This document shows, in pieces, positions 1 to 8,353 of a stretch of 64,000 nt of DNA. The stretch is from DATMRF01 sp035566435 (lineage in GTDB: Bacteria; Verrucomicrobiota; Verrucomicrobiia; Limisphaerales; UBA8199): contig DATMRF010000130.1 of NCBI GenBank assembly GCA_035566435.1, forward strand, positions 1 through 64,000. Direction: 5' to 3'. A program made the position numbers and the translations under genes. Within the stretch, counting starts at the first letter, position 1; each line of letters opens with the position of its first letter. Below the pieces are notes generated by a model. The model was not told the origin of the DNA, searched no databases, and saw only the letters and a list, made by a program, of their open reading frames with translations.

Positions 1-280
1 ATCCCCTCCCTTCGGGGTCCGACTTTCCTGGCCCGTGTCCGGCGCCCCGCTCCCCGCCTCTCGTTCCTGTAACACGTTTTGTGGCCCTATATAGGGTGAC
101 AACACTACTCTCAATATGAAAAACCCAACCCGCATGAAAACCTCCGCCATCGCCTCGCGCCCTCCCTTGGCTCTCTTTGCTTCTGTGGGCTCTCCCCCTG
201 TGTTGGCCTTAGCCGTTGGAAATCCGGCGGACGCCTGGAAGAGTGGCCAGAACCCACCCGTCACTGGACCGCGCCCCGGG

Positions 281-320
281 CCGGATCAGACTGGATCAAA
301 CCGCTTCAAACCGGATAAAG
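281..320. repeat. Decamer array, 4 degenerate units
   Basis: Four consecutive 10-base units resembling CCGGATCAAA (second unit CTGGATCAAA, third CCGCTTCAAA). The step is exactly 10 bases although the units differ. It shares the CCGG-T-C core with the array 160 bases downstream. Confidence 0.7.
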
Positions 321-480
321 CTATAAGTGGGGGGGTGTCTCAAGTCTTGGCCAATCCTCCACGTCCGTTCTGGCCCAACGATGGCTGCGCGGACCCTTGC
401 GCTGCGATCAGAAGAAGGTACCGGTACCCTCGCCGCCCTCGGCGCGGTCAACCATCGCTTGGACCAGCGGTTGAATCTAA

Positions 481-520
481 CCGGTTCGCACCGGTTCGCG
501 CCGGTTCGCACCGGTTGGAA
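481..520. repeat. Decamer array, CCGGTTCGCA units
   Basis: Four 10-base units, three of which are CCGGTTCGCA or CCGGTTCGCG; the last decays to CCGGTTGGAA. The step is exactly 10 bases. It lies about 190 bases upstream of miaB. Confidence 0.8.
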
Positions 521-711
521 CCCAAAGTGCCCCCCCGACCCGCAAGCGCGGGCCATCGGGACTGCAACAGCCGAAATGGTTCACACGCTGCAATCAAATG
601 TGAAACGCACTGGAGGCGAGTGGTTTCCAGCTTCCACGGTCGGTTACGGCGTTCTTCCCCCTTTCCATTGGGCCTGTAGTAGCCTATTTTAAGCAGCTAA
701 ACTCATCGAAA

Positions 712-2061
712 ATGCCGAGCGTCTATATCAAGACTTACGGTTGCCAGATGAACGAACGGGATAGCGAAGCCGTGGCCGCCCAGCTCGTTGCCAAGGGCTA
801 TACCTTGGCCCCGTCAGAGACGGGAGCCGACGTGATTCTGCTCAATACGTGCAGCGTGCGCGACATGGCCGAACAAAAGGCGCTGCACAAGATGGAGGTG
901 CTGATGTACGAATCGCGCAAGCGCCGGCCGGAGGTTGTGCTCGGTTTCCTGGGCTGCATGGCCCAAAGCCGCGGCCAGGAGCTGATCGACCGCCTGCCGG
1001 ATGTTGACCTGGTGGTCGGTACTCAGAAGTTCCATCGCACCGCGGATTTCCTGGACGAGATCTTCTCAGGCCGGCGGGAGAAAGTGGTCGAAGTGGCGAC
1101 GGAGCCGCGCAGCGAGGGGGCCATACGCGAGCATTTGCTCAACGGTAACGGCAGGAAGTCCGTGAGCGCGTTCGTGAGCATCATGCAGGGGTGCAATCAG
1201 TATTGCACGTTTTGCATTGTGCCTTACACGCGCGGGGAGGAGCGCAGCCGGACCATTCCCGATATTGTCGCCGAGTGCCGGGAGCTGGTGGCGGCCGGGG
1301 TGAAGGAGATCACCTTGCTCGGGCAAATCGTTACCAGCTACGGCAAGCGCGAGATCGGACTACGAGATGGAAAGTCGGCTTTCGTGCGATTACTTGAGGC
1401 GGTGCATGAGCTGGAGGGCTTGGAACGCATCCGGTTTACGTCGCCGCATCCCAAGGGATACGGCGATGATTTAGCTGCCGCTTACGGGCGGTTGCCCAAG
1501 CTGGTCGAGAGCGCCCACATCCCTGTCCAGAGCGGCAGCGACCGGGTGCTCAAGCTTATGCATCGCGGCTACACGCGCGCTCGGTACCTGGAACTCATCC
1601 GCAAGTTGCGAGCCGTTAAGCCCAACATCGGGATCACCACCGATTTCATAGTCGGCTTTCCCGGCGAGACGGAGGCGGACTTCGAGGAATCGTTGTCGCT
1701 GGTCCGCGAGGTGGAGTTCGACCAGGCGTATCTCTTCAAGTACTCGCAGCGCCGGGACACGCCGGCGGCCTCGATGCCTCATCAGGTGCCACACGAGGTG
1801 CGCGAGGAGCGGCTCCAGCGGCTGCTGGCACTGGTAAACGAAATCGCCGGCGGCCGCTACGAAGCGCTCGTGGGCCAACCGATGGAAATCCTCGTGGAAG
1901 GCCCAAGCAAAAGGAACCCGGAGCGGCTCACCGGCCGCACGCGCTGCAACAAGATCGTGGTATTTGAGGGCGCCGAACGGCATGTGGGGCAGGTGATGCC
2001 CGTGAACATTACGCGGGCGGGTTCGTTTACCTTGTATGGGGACCCAGAGGTGCTCAGGTAA
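712..2061 (+). CDS. miaB: tRNA-2-methylthio-N6-dimethylallyladenosine synthase MiaB
   Basis: Radical-SAM methylthiotransferase that adds the 2-methylthio group to i6A37 in tRNAs reading UNN codons, in the cytoplasm. The N-terminal UPF0004 domain carries the three cluster cysteines (C11 in KTYGCQMN, C47 in LNTCSVR, C82 in GCMAQ). The radical-SAM motif CNQYCTFC holds C161, C165 and C168. A C-terminal TRAM-like region follows. Length of 449 residues is usual for MiaB. The CSVR and CNQYCTFCIVPYTRG motifs fit MiaB better than RimO or MtaB. The start ATG gives MPSVYIKTYGC, which begins directly at the conserved strand. Confidence 0.95.
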   Translation: MPSVYIKTYGCQMNERDSEAVAAQLVAKGYTLAPSETGADVILLNTCSVRDMAEQKALHKMEVLMYESRKRRPEVVLGFLGCMAQSRGQELIDRLPDVDLVVGTQKFHRTADFLDEIFSGRREKVVEVATEPRSEGAIREHLLNGNGRKSVSAFVSIMQGCNQYCTFCIVPYTRGEERSRTIPDIVAECRELVAAGVKEITLLGQIVTSYGKREIGLRDGKSAFVRLLEAVHELEGLERIRFTSPHPKGYGDDLAAAYGRLPKLVESAHIPVQSGSDRVLKLMHRGYTRARYLELIRKLRAVKPNIGITTDFIVGFPGETEADFEESLSLVREVEFDQAYLFKYSQRRDTPAASMPHQVPHEVREERLQRLLALVNEIAGGRYEALVGQPMEILVEGPSKRNPERLTGRTRCNKIVVFEGAERHVGQVMPVNITRAGSFTLYGDPEVLR

Positions 2062-2156
2062 TGGACTGTCCTGCGCGAACCGACACGCGAACCGATGCAG
2101 CTTGCATCCCGTCCTTGGGTTCGCCATCTTCCACCCCCGTTCGTTGAACCGCTAAA

Positions 2157-2708
2157 ATGACCTTAAGCCTTTCTTTACTCGCCATCGTCCTCGGGCTTGG
2201 CATGGCGTTGCCACAAATCTACGGCTTGGTGAACCCGGGGGCGTTTGGCACCGCGGTCCGCAAGTTCCCGCGTTCCCTGCCGTGGGGCTACGCGCTCATG
2301 CTGCTGGGGACTGGTTGGTTTTTGTTGAACCTTAGCCAGGAATCCATCGCGGATTTTGCGGCCTGGAAGAACGTGTTATTCCTCGGATTCACCGCTGTCG
2401 GCGTTGGAAGCTGTTTTTATGTTCAGGATTTCCTTGCAGTGCGCGGACTAGCGGTCGTGTTGCTGCTGCTCGCCAAACTCATCGTGGATACAGGGCGTCC
2501 GCACTTGGCGCAATCGGCTCTTGTGGTGCTGGTCCAGGGGTGGGCTTACGTTCTGGTTGTCGCCGGGATTTGGCTGACGATTTCGCCCTGGCGCCTGCGG
2601 GATCTCTTGAACTGGACTACCGCGAGTGAAAAACGGATCAAAATCGGCTGCAGCATTCGCCTGGCGTTCGGATTGCTGATCGCGGCTCTGGGTTTTACAG
2701 TGTTCTGA
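2157..2708 (+). CDS. Hypothetical polytopic membrane protein
   Basis: 183 residues, mostly hydrophobic, with about five or six predicted membrane helices (residues ~1-20, 40-60, 75-95, 98-115, 120-143 and 165-183). No catalytic motif is visible. I do not recognise the family. It stands in the same direction as miaB (95 bases downstream) and the GT9 gene, so co-transcription is possible. The short loops and lack of charged pockets say little about function. Confidence 0.6.
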   Translation: MTLSLSLLAIVLGLGMALPQIYGLVNPGAFGTAVRKFPRSLPWGYALMLLGTGWFLLNLSQESIADFAAWKNVLFLGFTAVGVGSCFYVQDFLAVRGLAVVLLLLAKLIVDTGRPHLAQSALVVLVQGWAYVLVVAGIWLTISPWRLRDLLNWTTASEKRIKIGCSIRLAFGLLIAALGFTVF

Positions 2709-2817
2709 ACCGGAAACACGTTTTCGCGAGGAGCACGTGCGCCGCGAATGGCTGGAGCCCGCGCGGGGCCGGGTTTTTATGGGAGTGACGCCGGCAAGGC
2801 CTGCTAGTTGAGGAAAG

Positions 2818-3744
2818 ATGAGCTTCCGAGGCAAGATTCTGGTTATTCGTGGTGGGGCCATTGGCGATTTTATCCTGACACTGCCGGCGATTGCAGCGCT
2901 CCGGCGCCAGTTCCCTGAGTCTCGTCTCGAAGTTCTCGGTTATCCGCATATCGTTCAGTTGGCCGTCGCCGGCGGACTCGTGGATGATGTCCGGTCCATC
3001 GATGCGCGTCCTTTGGCTGGTTTTTTCGCGAGGAATGGAGTTCTGGCAGAGGACTTGCGCGACTACTTTTCGGAATTCGACCTGATCGTGTCTTATTTGT
3101 ACGACCCGGACCAGATTTTCAGGACAAATGTCGGTCGTTGCTCGCCGGCCCAGTTTATTGTCGGGCCCCATCGCCCGGACGAAACCGGCTGCGTGCCCGC
3201 GGCGCGAGTTTACCTCCAGCCGCTGGAGCGGCTTGCGATTTTCGAGGCCGACCCCGTGCCGCAGCTCGTCCCGAAAGGGCTGGACTCTTCAAGCTCCACC
3301 CTCGAACAACTCGTGCTCCACCCGGGCAGCGGGAGCGAGCATAAGAATTGGCCGGAACTCCGCTGGGCCGATTTGCTGAGACACCTGCTGGATTCGACCG
3401 GCTTCACTCTGCTGCTGGTGGGCGGGGAAGCCGAAGGCGAGCGACTGCAACGCCTGGCCCGCCCGCTGCCGCCGGCGCGCACCCGGCTCGCGCAGAATCT
3501 CCCTTTGGCGGAACTGGCCGCGGTGCTGGCACGCAGCCGGTGCTTCATTGGCCATGATTCGGGCATTTCGCACTTGGCGGCTGCGGTCGGGTTGCCGGGC
3601 GTCGTCCTGTGGGGCGATACCTCCGAGGCGGTCTGGCGTCCGCCAAGTGAGAAAGTCATCGTGCTAAAACATCCGGCTGCGTTGGCCCGCTTGCCCGTAG
3701 GCGACGTGCTGGCGCACTTGCAGGCGATTTGCGCCCCGGCGTGA
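2818..3744 (+). CDS. Glycosyltransferase family 9 (heptosyltransferase-like)
   Basis: 308-residue GT9 protein of the ADP-heptose:LPS heptosyltransferase type, acting at the cytoplasmic face of the inner membrane. The N-terminus KILVIRGGAIGDFILTLPAI is the family's first strand and loop. The C-terminal half carries HPGSGSEHKNWP and GHDSGISHLAAAVG, the sugar-nucleotide binding signature. The ATG is preceded by a good GAGGAAAG ribosome site. The acceptor cannot be read from sequence; it may serve LPS core or another glycan. Confidence 0.85.
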   Translation: MSFRGKILVIRGGAIGDFILTLPAIAALRRQFPESRLEVLGYPHIVQLAVAGGLVDDVRSIDARPLAGFFARNGVLAEDLRDYFSEFDLIVSYLYDPDQIFRTNVGRCSPAQFIVGPHRPDETGCVPAARVYLQPLERLAIFEADPVPQLVPKGLDSSSSTLEQLVLHPGSGSEHKNWPELRWADLLRHLLDSTGFTLLLVGGEAEGERLQRLARPLPPARTRLAQNLPLAELAAVLARSRCFIGHDSGISHLAAAVGLPGVVLWGDTSEAVWRPPSEKVIVLKHPAALARLPVGDVLAHLQAICAPA

Positions 3745-3989
3745 ACCTGCCCTTTGCCAAGGCCGTCTGCCGGGCGTCCCCGGCTAACCCTTGCAAGCTC
3801 CGGCAGGCAAAGGAATTGCTTATGACGGGTATGTGCTCCGGAAGGCGTGCCGGCCCGCGCCCGATGTTTATGGACAAACGGCTGGCCAGTGTCTTAACCT
3901 TGTGTTGATTCAGGACACTGGGCTGGACAGCGGGAGCTTTCGCTTGCTTCCCGGCGGTTGCCGAGGGGAGCGAATAGCAGCATTTCTTA

Positions 3990-5099
3990 ATGAAAAAGAT
4001 CCTGGTCATAGATGACGAAACCTGGCTGCGCGAGATGGTCCACATGGCCCTGGCGCAAAAGGGTTACGACGTGGTCGAAGCGGAGAACGGCGCGGTGGGG
4101 ATCGAATCGGCCCGCAAGGTTCTGCCCGATCTGATCCTCTGCGACGTAAACATGGAGAAGGTGGACGGGTACCTCACCCTTTCGTCGCTCCGGAACGAGC
4201 CGGCCACCGCGGCGATCCCGTTCATTCTGATGACAGGCCTCGCCGACCACGCGGGGATGCGTCACGGCATGGAGCTTGGAGCCGATGATTATCTGCCCAA
4301 ACCCTTCACAATCGACGGCCTTTACGCCGCAGTGGACGCGCGGCTCAAAAAGGCGCAGACCGTGCGCCAGGAAGCGGAAAAGAAGCTGGCGGACTTGCGC
4401 GATAACCTCACGCTGATGCTGCCGCATGAATTGCGCACGCCGCTGAACGGCATCCTCGCCTATGGCGAGATCCTCAGCAGTGAAGCCGCGACGCTTACGC
4501 ACGGCGAGGTCGCTGAAATGGGCCAGGTAATCCATGAATCCGGCAAGCGCCTCGAGCGGCTGATTGAGAACTTCCTTATCTACGCACAACTTGAACTGCT
4601 CGGGAGCGACCCGCAAAAAGTGAGCGCCTTGCGCAAGAAACAGACTCTCTCACCTGCCGGGCTAATCGAGCAACGCGCGCGAGCCCAGGCCGAGCTGGCG
4701 CGTCGGCCCCAGGATTTGGCACTCGAACTGAAGGACTGCCCCGTGCGTATCTCCGAGGAATACCTGGCCAAAATCGTGGACGAGCTCGTGCAAAACGGAT
4801 TCAAGTTTTCCCAAGGCGGAACGCCGGTCAGCGTCAGCCTTTCGGGTTCCGAGGGCGCCGTCACGTTCGCTGTGATCGACCACGGGCGCGGATTCTCAAC
4901 CGAGCATATCACGAAGGTGGGTGCTTACATGCAGTTTGATCGGAAGCTCCAGGAGCAGCAGGGTCTGGGCCTGGGCCTGAGCATCGCCAAACGTTTGACA
5001 GAACTGCACGGCGGGACTTTGCGGGTTGAGAGCCAGCGCGGTGGCAGCACCAACGTCACCGTTCGACTCCCAAAGGACGTAGCGAGCGCGGCCCGGTAA
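3990..5099 (+). CDS. Response-regulator receiver / histidine kinase hybrid
   Basis: 369 residues with the receiver domain first (D8, D9, phospho-acceptor D52 in CDVNM, T82, K104 in PKPF), a short helical linker, then HisKA (H146 in LPHELRTPL) and HATPase_c (N box VDELVQNGFKFS, G1 DHGRGFS, G2 QGLGLGLSIAKRL). No membrane segment or signal peptide, so it is cytosolic and probably takes input by phosphorylation of its own receiver domain from another kinase. No cognate regulator is adjacent. The receiver-first order marks it as a phosphorelay intermediate rather than a primary sensor. Confidence 0.9.
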   Translation: MKKILVIDDETWLREMVHMALAQKGYDVVEAENGAVGIESARKVLPDLILCDVNMEKVDGYLTLSSLRNEPATAAIPFILMTGLADHAGMRHGMELGADDYLPKPFTIDGLYAAVDARLKKAQTVRQEAEKKLADLRDNLTLMLPHELRTPLNGILAYGEILSSEAATLTHGEVAEMGQVIHESGKRLERLIENFLIYAQLELLGSDPQKVSALRKKQTLSPAGLIEQRARAQAELARRPQDLALELKDCPVRISEEYLAKIVDELVQNGFKFSQGGTPVSVSLSGSEGAVTFAVIDHGRGFSTEHITKVGAYMQFDRKLQEQQGLGLGLSIAKRLTELHGGTLRVESQRGGSTNVTVRLPKDVASAAR

Positions 5100-5179
5100 T
5101 TCCAGAGGCCAGAGGTTTCAGGTATCGTGCGTCCCAGGGACTCCTCGACATGATCTTGCCACCCGGCTGGTTCTGCTGG

Positions 5180-6049
5180 CTATTGCGGCCAAAGCGTCAG
5201 ATTCCTTTCGAGCAGCCAACGGAGAACCAGGTTTGGCAGCCAGTGTAACAATACCAGCGTGAGGAGAACGCCGGCCACCGGCGCCAAGTCCAATTTGCCG
5301 TAACGCAAGGCTTTGATTGGCCGCAGCAGGTTGTGTGAGGTGGTGGAAACGAAATCCCACAGCGGGTTGGTGCCCACATAGACGTAACTGACGAGCAAGT
5401 GGAGCAGAAGAAATACGGGGAGCAGGAACTTGAGTGTAAAAAAAAGCCCCACGCCTACAAGGAGACCTTGTTCTGCCAAATGCGCCGGCGAGCGGGTGGG
5501 AGTGAGCACGTCCATGGAGACCAACAGCGGATGAAGCGCAACCCACAGAATTGCCGTCAGCAGGATTGGCAGCAAAAGCTGCAACGGCCAGGGCCAGCGC
5601 GCGATTCGGCCAAGGTGCAGCCGAACGACTTTTTGAATCGGATCGGGTTCGGCGGTTCCGCGGTTGATCAAACCCACGATTAGCAGCCAGAAGTAAAACA
5701 CCAACAGCAAACGTCCGAAGCTGAGCACGGAGTAGAGCGCTGTGGTGCGCAAAGAAATACCGGCCGGAAATGAATCGCTGCGAAAAGCGAGGGCGACGAC
5801 CCCGAGATCCAGCCTGGGGGTCCAGCCGGCGGCCGAGCCGACACCTCGATACAGCACAGGGCGCAGAGCCAGCAACAGGACCAGGCCGGCCAGGAGTTGC
5901 CAGCCTTTCCAGCGCCGGGGTTCGGCTCGTCTAAGCGTGCCGACAAGGGTGGCAGGAGTGCTCTGTGCCAGTGGATCGAAATGCAGGGAGCGCCAGCTCA
6001 GCCAAAGCAGCAACGCGGCGAGGTTCAGGATGAAATCGACTACGCCCAT
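5180..6049 (-). CDS. YggT-family membrane protein, duplicated domain
   Basis: 289 residues, strongly hydrophobic, with about six helices. The C-terminal part (residues ~235-280) has the YggT pattern of a short loop with LLRPIKALRYGKLDLAPVAG followed by a hydrophobic helix and LHWL. A second, weaker copy lies at residues ~100-150. YggT proteins are linked to cell-envelope organisation and osmotic stress; the precise role is not settled. It is downstream of sucD on the same strand, with a heptamer array in the 91-base gap. Confidence 0.65.
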   Translation of the reverse strand: MGVVDFILNLAALLLWLSWRSLHFDPLAQSTPATLVGTLRRAEPRRWKGWQLLAGLVLLLALRPVLYRGVGSAAGWTPRLDLGVVALAFRSDSFPAGISLRTTALYSVLSFGRLLLVFYFWLLIVGLINRGTAEPDPIQKVVRLHLGRIARWPWPLQLLLPILLTAILWVALHPLLVSMDVLTPTRSPAHLAEQGLLVGVGLFFTLKFLLPVFLLLHLLVSYVYVGTNPLWDFVSTTSHNLLRPIKALRYGKLDLAPVAGVLLTLVLLHWLPNLVLRWLLERNLTLWPQ

Positions 6050-6056
6050 GATTGGG

Positions 6057-6098
6057 AACGTGTTGCGTCAAACGTGAAACGTGTTGCGTGGCGCGTGA
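6057..6098. repeat. Heptamer array, AACGTGT-like, 6 units
   Basis: Six consecutive 7-base units with a constant CGT at positions 3-5 (AACGTGT, TGCGTCA, AACGTGA and variants). It lies in the gap between sucD and the YggT-like gene. Confidence 0.75.
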
Positions 6099-6140
6099 GG
6101 TCGAAATAGTGGCGCTATCCACCGGCGCGGCACGGCACGG

Positions 6141-7031
6141 TTACATCATTTTCAGCAAGGTCTCGGCCATCTCCGAAGGCGTAGGCGCGACACCGATGCC
6201 CGCCGCCTTGAACGCGGCAATCTTTGCCGCCGCGGTGCCTTTGCCGCCGCTGACAATGGCGCCGGCATGGCCCATGCGTCGGCCGGGGGGAGCGGTGGCG
6301 CCCGCGATAAAACCAGCGACAGGTTTCTTGCAGTTTTGCCTGATCCAATCCGCCGCCTCTTCCTCGGTTGCGCCGCCAATTTCGCCGATCATGATGATGC
6401 CGTGCGTTTCAGGATCGGCGGCGAACATTTTGATGACGTCCAGGTGCGAGGTGCCATTGACCGGATCGCCGCCGATGCCGACGCAGGTGGACTGGCCGAC
6501 GCCGCGGCAAGTGAGCTGCCAAACGGCTTCGTAGGTCAAGGTGCCGCTGCGTGAGACAACCCCGACGTGGCCCTGCCTGTGAATGTAACCGGGAGAGATC
6601 CCAATCCGGCAGCCGCCGTTGGAACTTTTGCCGGCGCCGGGCGTGACTATGCCGGGGCAATTCGGCCCGATAAGCCTGGTCGCCTTGCCTTCCATGGCGC
6701 GTTTGACCTTGACCATGTCATTGACGGGGATGCCTTCGGTGATGCAAACCACTAACTCCAGCCCGGCATCGACGCCTTCGAGGATCGCGTCCGCAGCAAA
6801 GGCGGGCGGCACAAAAATCGCGGAGGCCGTTGCACCGGTCTGCTTCTTAGCTTCGGCGACGGTGTCGAAAATGGGCACTTTGTTGTCGAAGAGCTGGCCG
6901 CCTTTGCCGGGCGTGACACCAGCGACAACCTGGGTGCGGTAGGCGAGGCTGAGCTGGGTGTGCCGGGCGCCGAAGCTGCCGGTGATGCCCTGCACAAGGA
7001 CGCGGGTTTGGGGGGTGACGAGGATGGACAT
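6141..7031 (-). CDS. sucD: Succinyl-CoA ligase alpha subunit
   Basis: 296 residues. The CoA-binding Rossmann domain is N-terminal (TRVLVQGITGSFGARH) and the ligase domain carries the phospho-histidine in MGHAGAIVSGGKGTA near residue 250. Together with SucC it interconverts succinyl-CoA and succinate with nucleotide phosphorylation in the TCA cycle. Its start is 27 bases after the sucC stop, consistent with one transcript. Confidence 0.97.
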   Translation of the reverse strand: MSILVTPQTRVLVQGITGSFGARHTQLSLAYRTQVVAGVTPGKGGQLFDNKVPIFDTVAEAKKQTGATASAIFVPPAFAADAILEGVDAGLELVVCITEGIPVNDMVKVKRAMEGKATRLIGPNCPGIVTPGAGKSSNGGCRIGISPGYIHRQGHVGVVSRSGTLTYEAVWQLTCRGVGQSTCVGIGGDPVNGTSHLDVIKMFAADPETHGIIMIGEIGGATEEEAADWIRQNCKKPVAGFIAGATAPPGRRMGHAGAIVSGGKGTAAAKIAAFKAAGIGVAPTPSEMAETLLKMM

Positions 7032-7058
7032 GGGGTGGGGGGCGGTGGAGGGGGCAAG

Positions 7059-8267
7059 TTAAGCCGGGGCGACGGCTTGCACCACTTTTTTTGCGGCGTC
7101 GGCCATTGAGTCACCACTGATAATGGTGAGGCCGGATTGGGTGAGGCTCTTTTTGCCAGCCTCGACGTTGTTGCCTTCGAGCCGGACGACGAGCGGGAGT
7201 TTCAAGCCGGTTTCCTTTACGGCAGCGACGATGCCGGTGGCGATGACGTTGCAGTCCATAATGCCGCCGAAGATGTTGACGAGGATTCCCTTTACGCCGG
7301 GGTCCTGGAGGATGATTTTGAACGCTGCGGCAACTTGTTCCTGGCTGGCGCCGCCGCCGACGTCCAGAAAATTGGCAGGCTGGCCGCCGAAGTGCTGGAT
7401 GATGTCCATCGTTGCCATGGCGAGGCCGGCGCCGTTGACGAGGCAGGCGATGTTGCCGTCGAGTTTGATATAATTGAGGTTGAATTTGCTCGCTTCGGTT
7501 TCCAGGGGGGCTTCCTCGGCGAGGTCGCGCATGGCCTGGAGGTCGGGATGGCGGAAGAGGGCGTTGTCGTCGAGCGACAGTTTCGCGTCAACCGCCAGCA
7601 AGGCGCGTTTGGCGTCGGTGGTGAGGATGACGCAGAGGGGATTGATTTCGAGGAGGGAGGCGTCACATTCCCACCAGGTCTTATAGACGCCGAGCAGGAG
7701 TTTGGCTCCCTGGCCAATGAGGTCTCCGTCCAGCGCCAGGCCGGCGGCGATTTTGCGGGCCTGGTAGGGCATCATGCCGACGGCTGGATCGATGGACTCT
7801 TTGAGGATTTTTTCCGGGGTTTTGGCGGCGACCTCCTCGATATCCACGCCGCCTTCGGTGCTGGCCATTACGACCGGGCGCGAAGTGGCGCGGTCCAGGA
7901 GGACGGCGAGGTAGAGCTCCTTTTGGATGTTCGGGGCCATGGTGATAAGGAGCTTGGTGACGCGGCGTCCCTCCGGCCCGGTCTGTTTAGTGACGAGGAC
8001 CTGTCCCAGCATCGCTTTGGCCATTTCGTGAACTTCGTCGGCGGTCTTGCAGATTTTGACGCCGCCTTTAAAGCCGCTCTTGAAGGTGCCTTTGCCGCGA
8101 CCCCCGGCGTGAATCTGGGATTTGACAGCAACGATTTTGGCGCCATCGGCGAAGAGTTTTTCGGCGATGCGTTTCGCGTCCGCCGCGGTCTGGCAGACCT
8201 CGCCGGGAGGAATGGCGACGCCATATTGGGCGAGGAGCTGTTTCGCGTGGTATTCGTGCAGGTTCAT
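7059..8267 (-). CDS. sucC: Succinyl-CoA ligase beta subunit
   Basis: 402 residues with the ATP-grasp N-terminal domain (MNLHEYHAKQLLAQYGV, KSQIHAGGRGKG) and a C-terminal CoA-ligase flavodoxin-like domain (LVNIFGGIMDCNVIATGI). Binds nucleotide and the SucD partner. It sits between gltA (86 bases upstream) and sucD on the minus strand. A 402-residue open frame on the opposite strand is an artefact of codon bias. Confidence 0.97.
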   Translation of the reverse strand: MNLHEYHAKQLLAQYGVAIPPGEVCQTAADAKRIAEKLFADGAKIVAVKSQIHAGGRGKGTFKSGFKGGVKICKTADEVHEMAKAMLGQVLVTKQTGPEGRRVTKLLITMAPNIQKELYLAVLLDRATSRPVVMASTEGGVDIEEVAAKTPEKILKESIDPAVGMMPYQARKIAAGLALDGDLIGQGAKLLLGVYKTWWECDASLLEINPLCVILTTDAKRALLAVDAKLSLDDNALFRHPDLQAMRDLAEEAPLETEASKFNLNYIKLDGNIACLVNGAGLAMATMDIIQHFGGQPANFLDVGGGASQEQVAAAFKIILQDPGVKGILVNIFGGIMDCNVIATGIVAAVKETGLKLPLVVRLEGNNVEAGKKSLTQSGLTIISGDSMADAAKKVVQAVAPA

Positions 8268-8353
8268 GGGGCCAGTTCAGGAAATGGGCCGGGGGCGACT
8301 AGGGGACAGAGGCCGCGCGGCTTGCGCGGAATCAGGGTCCGGTGATGCCGGAA

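Larger units (their letters stand above)
1..711. other. Intergenic region upstream of miaB, no convincing gene
   Basis: I see no supportable gene here. The open frames covering it are rich in Arg, Pro and Ser, lack a family resemblance and read through repeat DNA. It holds a perfect 12-base palindrome CCCTATATAGGG at 85-96 and two arrays with a 10-bp step (281-320 and 481-520, listed separately). The promoter of miaB must lie in its right part, but I cannot point to convincing -35 and -10 boxes. Confidence 0.6.

Noticed and set aside
116..679. 187-residue open frame upstream of miaB
   Set aside because: Pro/Arg/Ser-rich, reads through two decamer arrays, and matches no family. Treated as non-coding.
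7137..8345. 402-residue open frame opposite sucC
   Set aside because: Shadow of a clear sucC gene in GC-rich DNA; composition (long Gly/Asp/Val strings) is typical of antisense frames.
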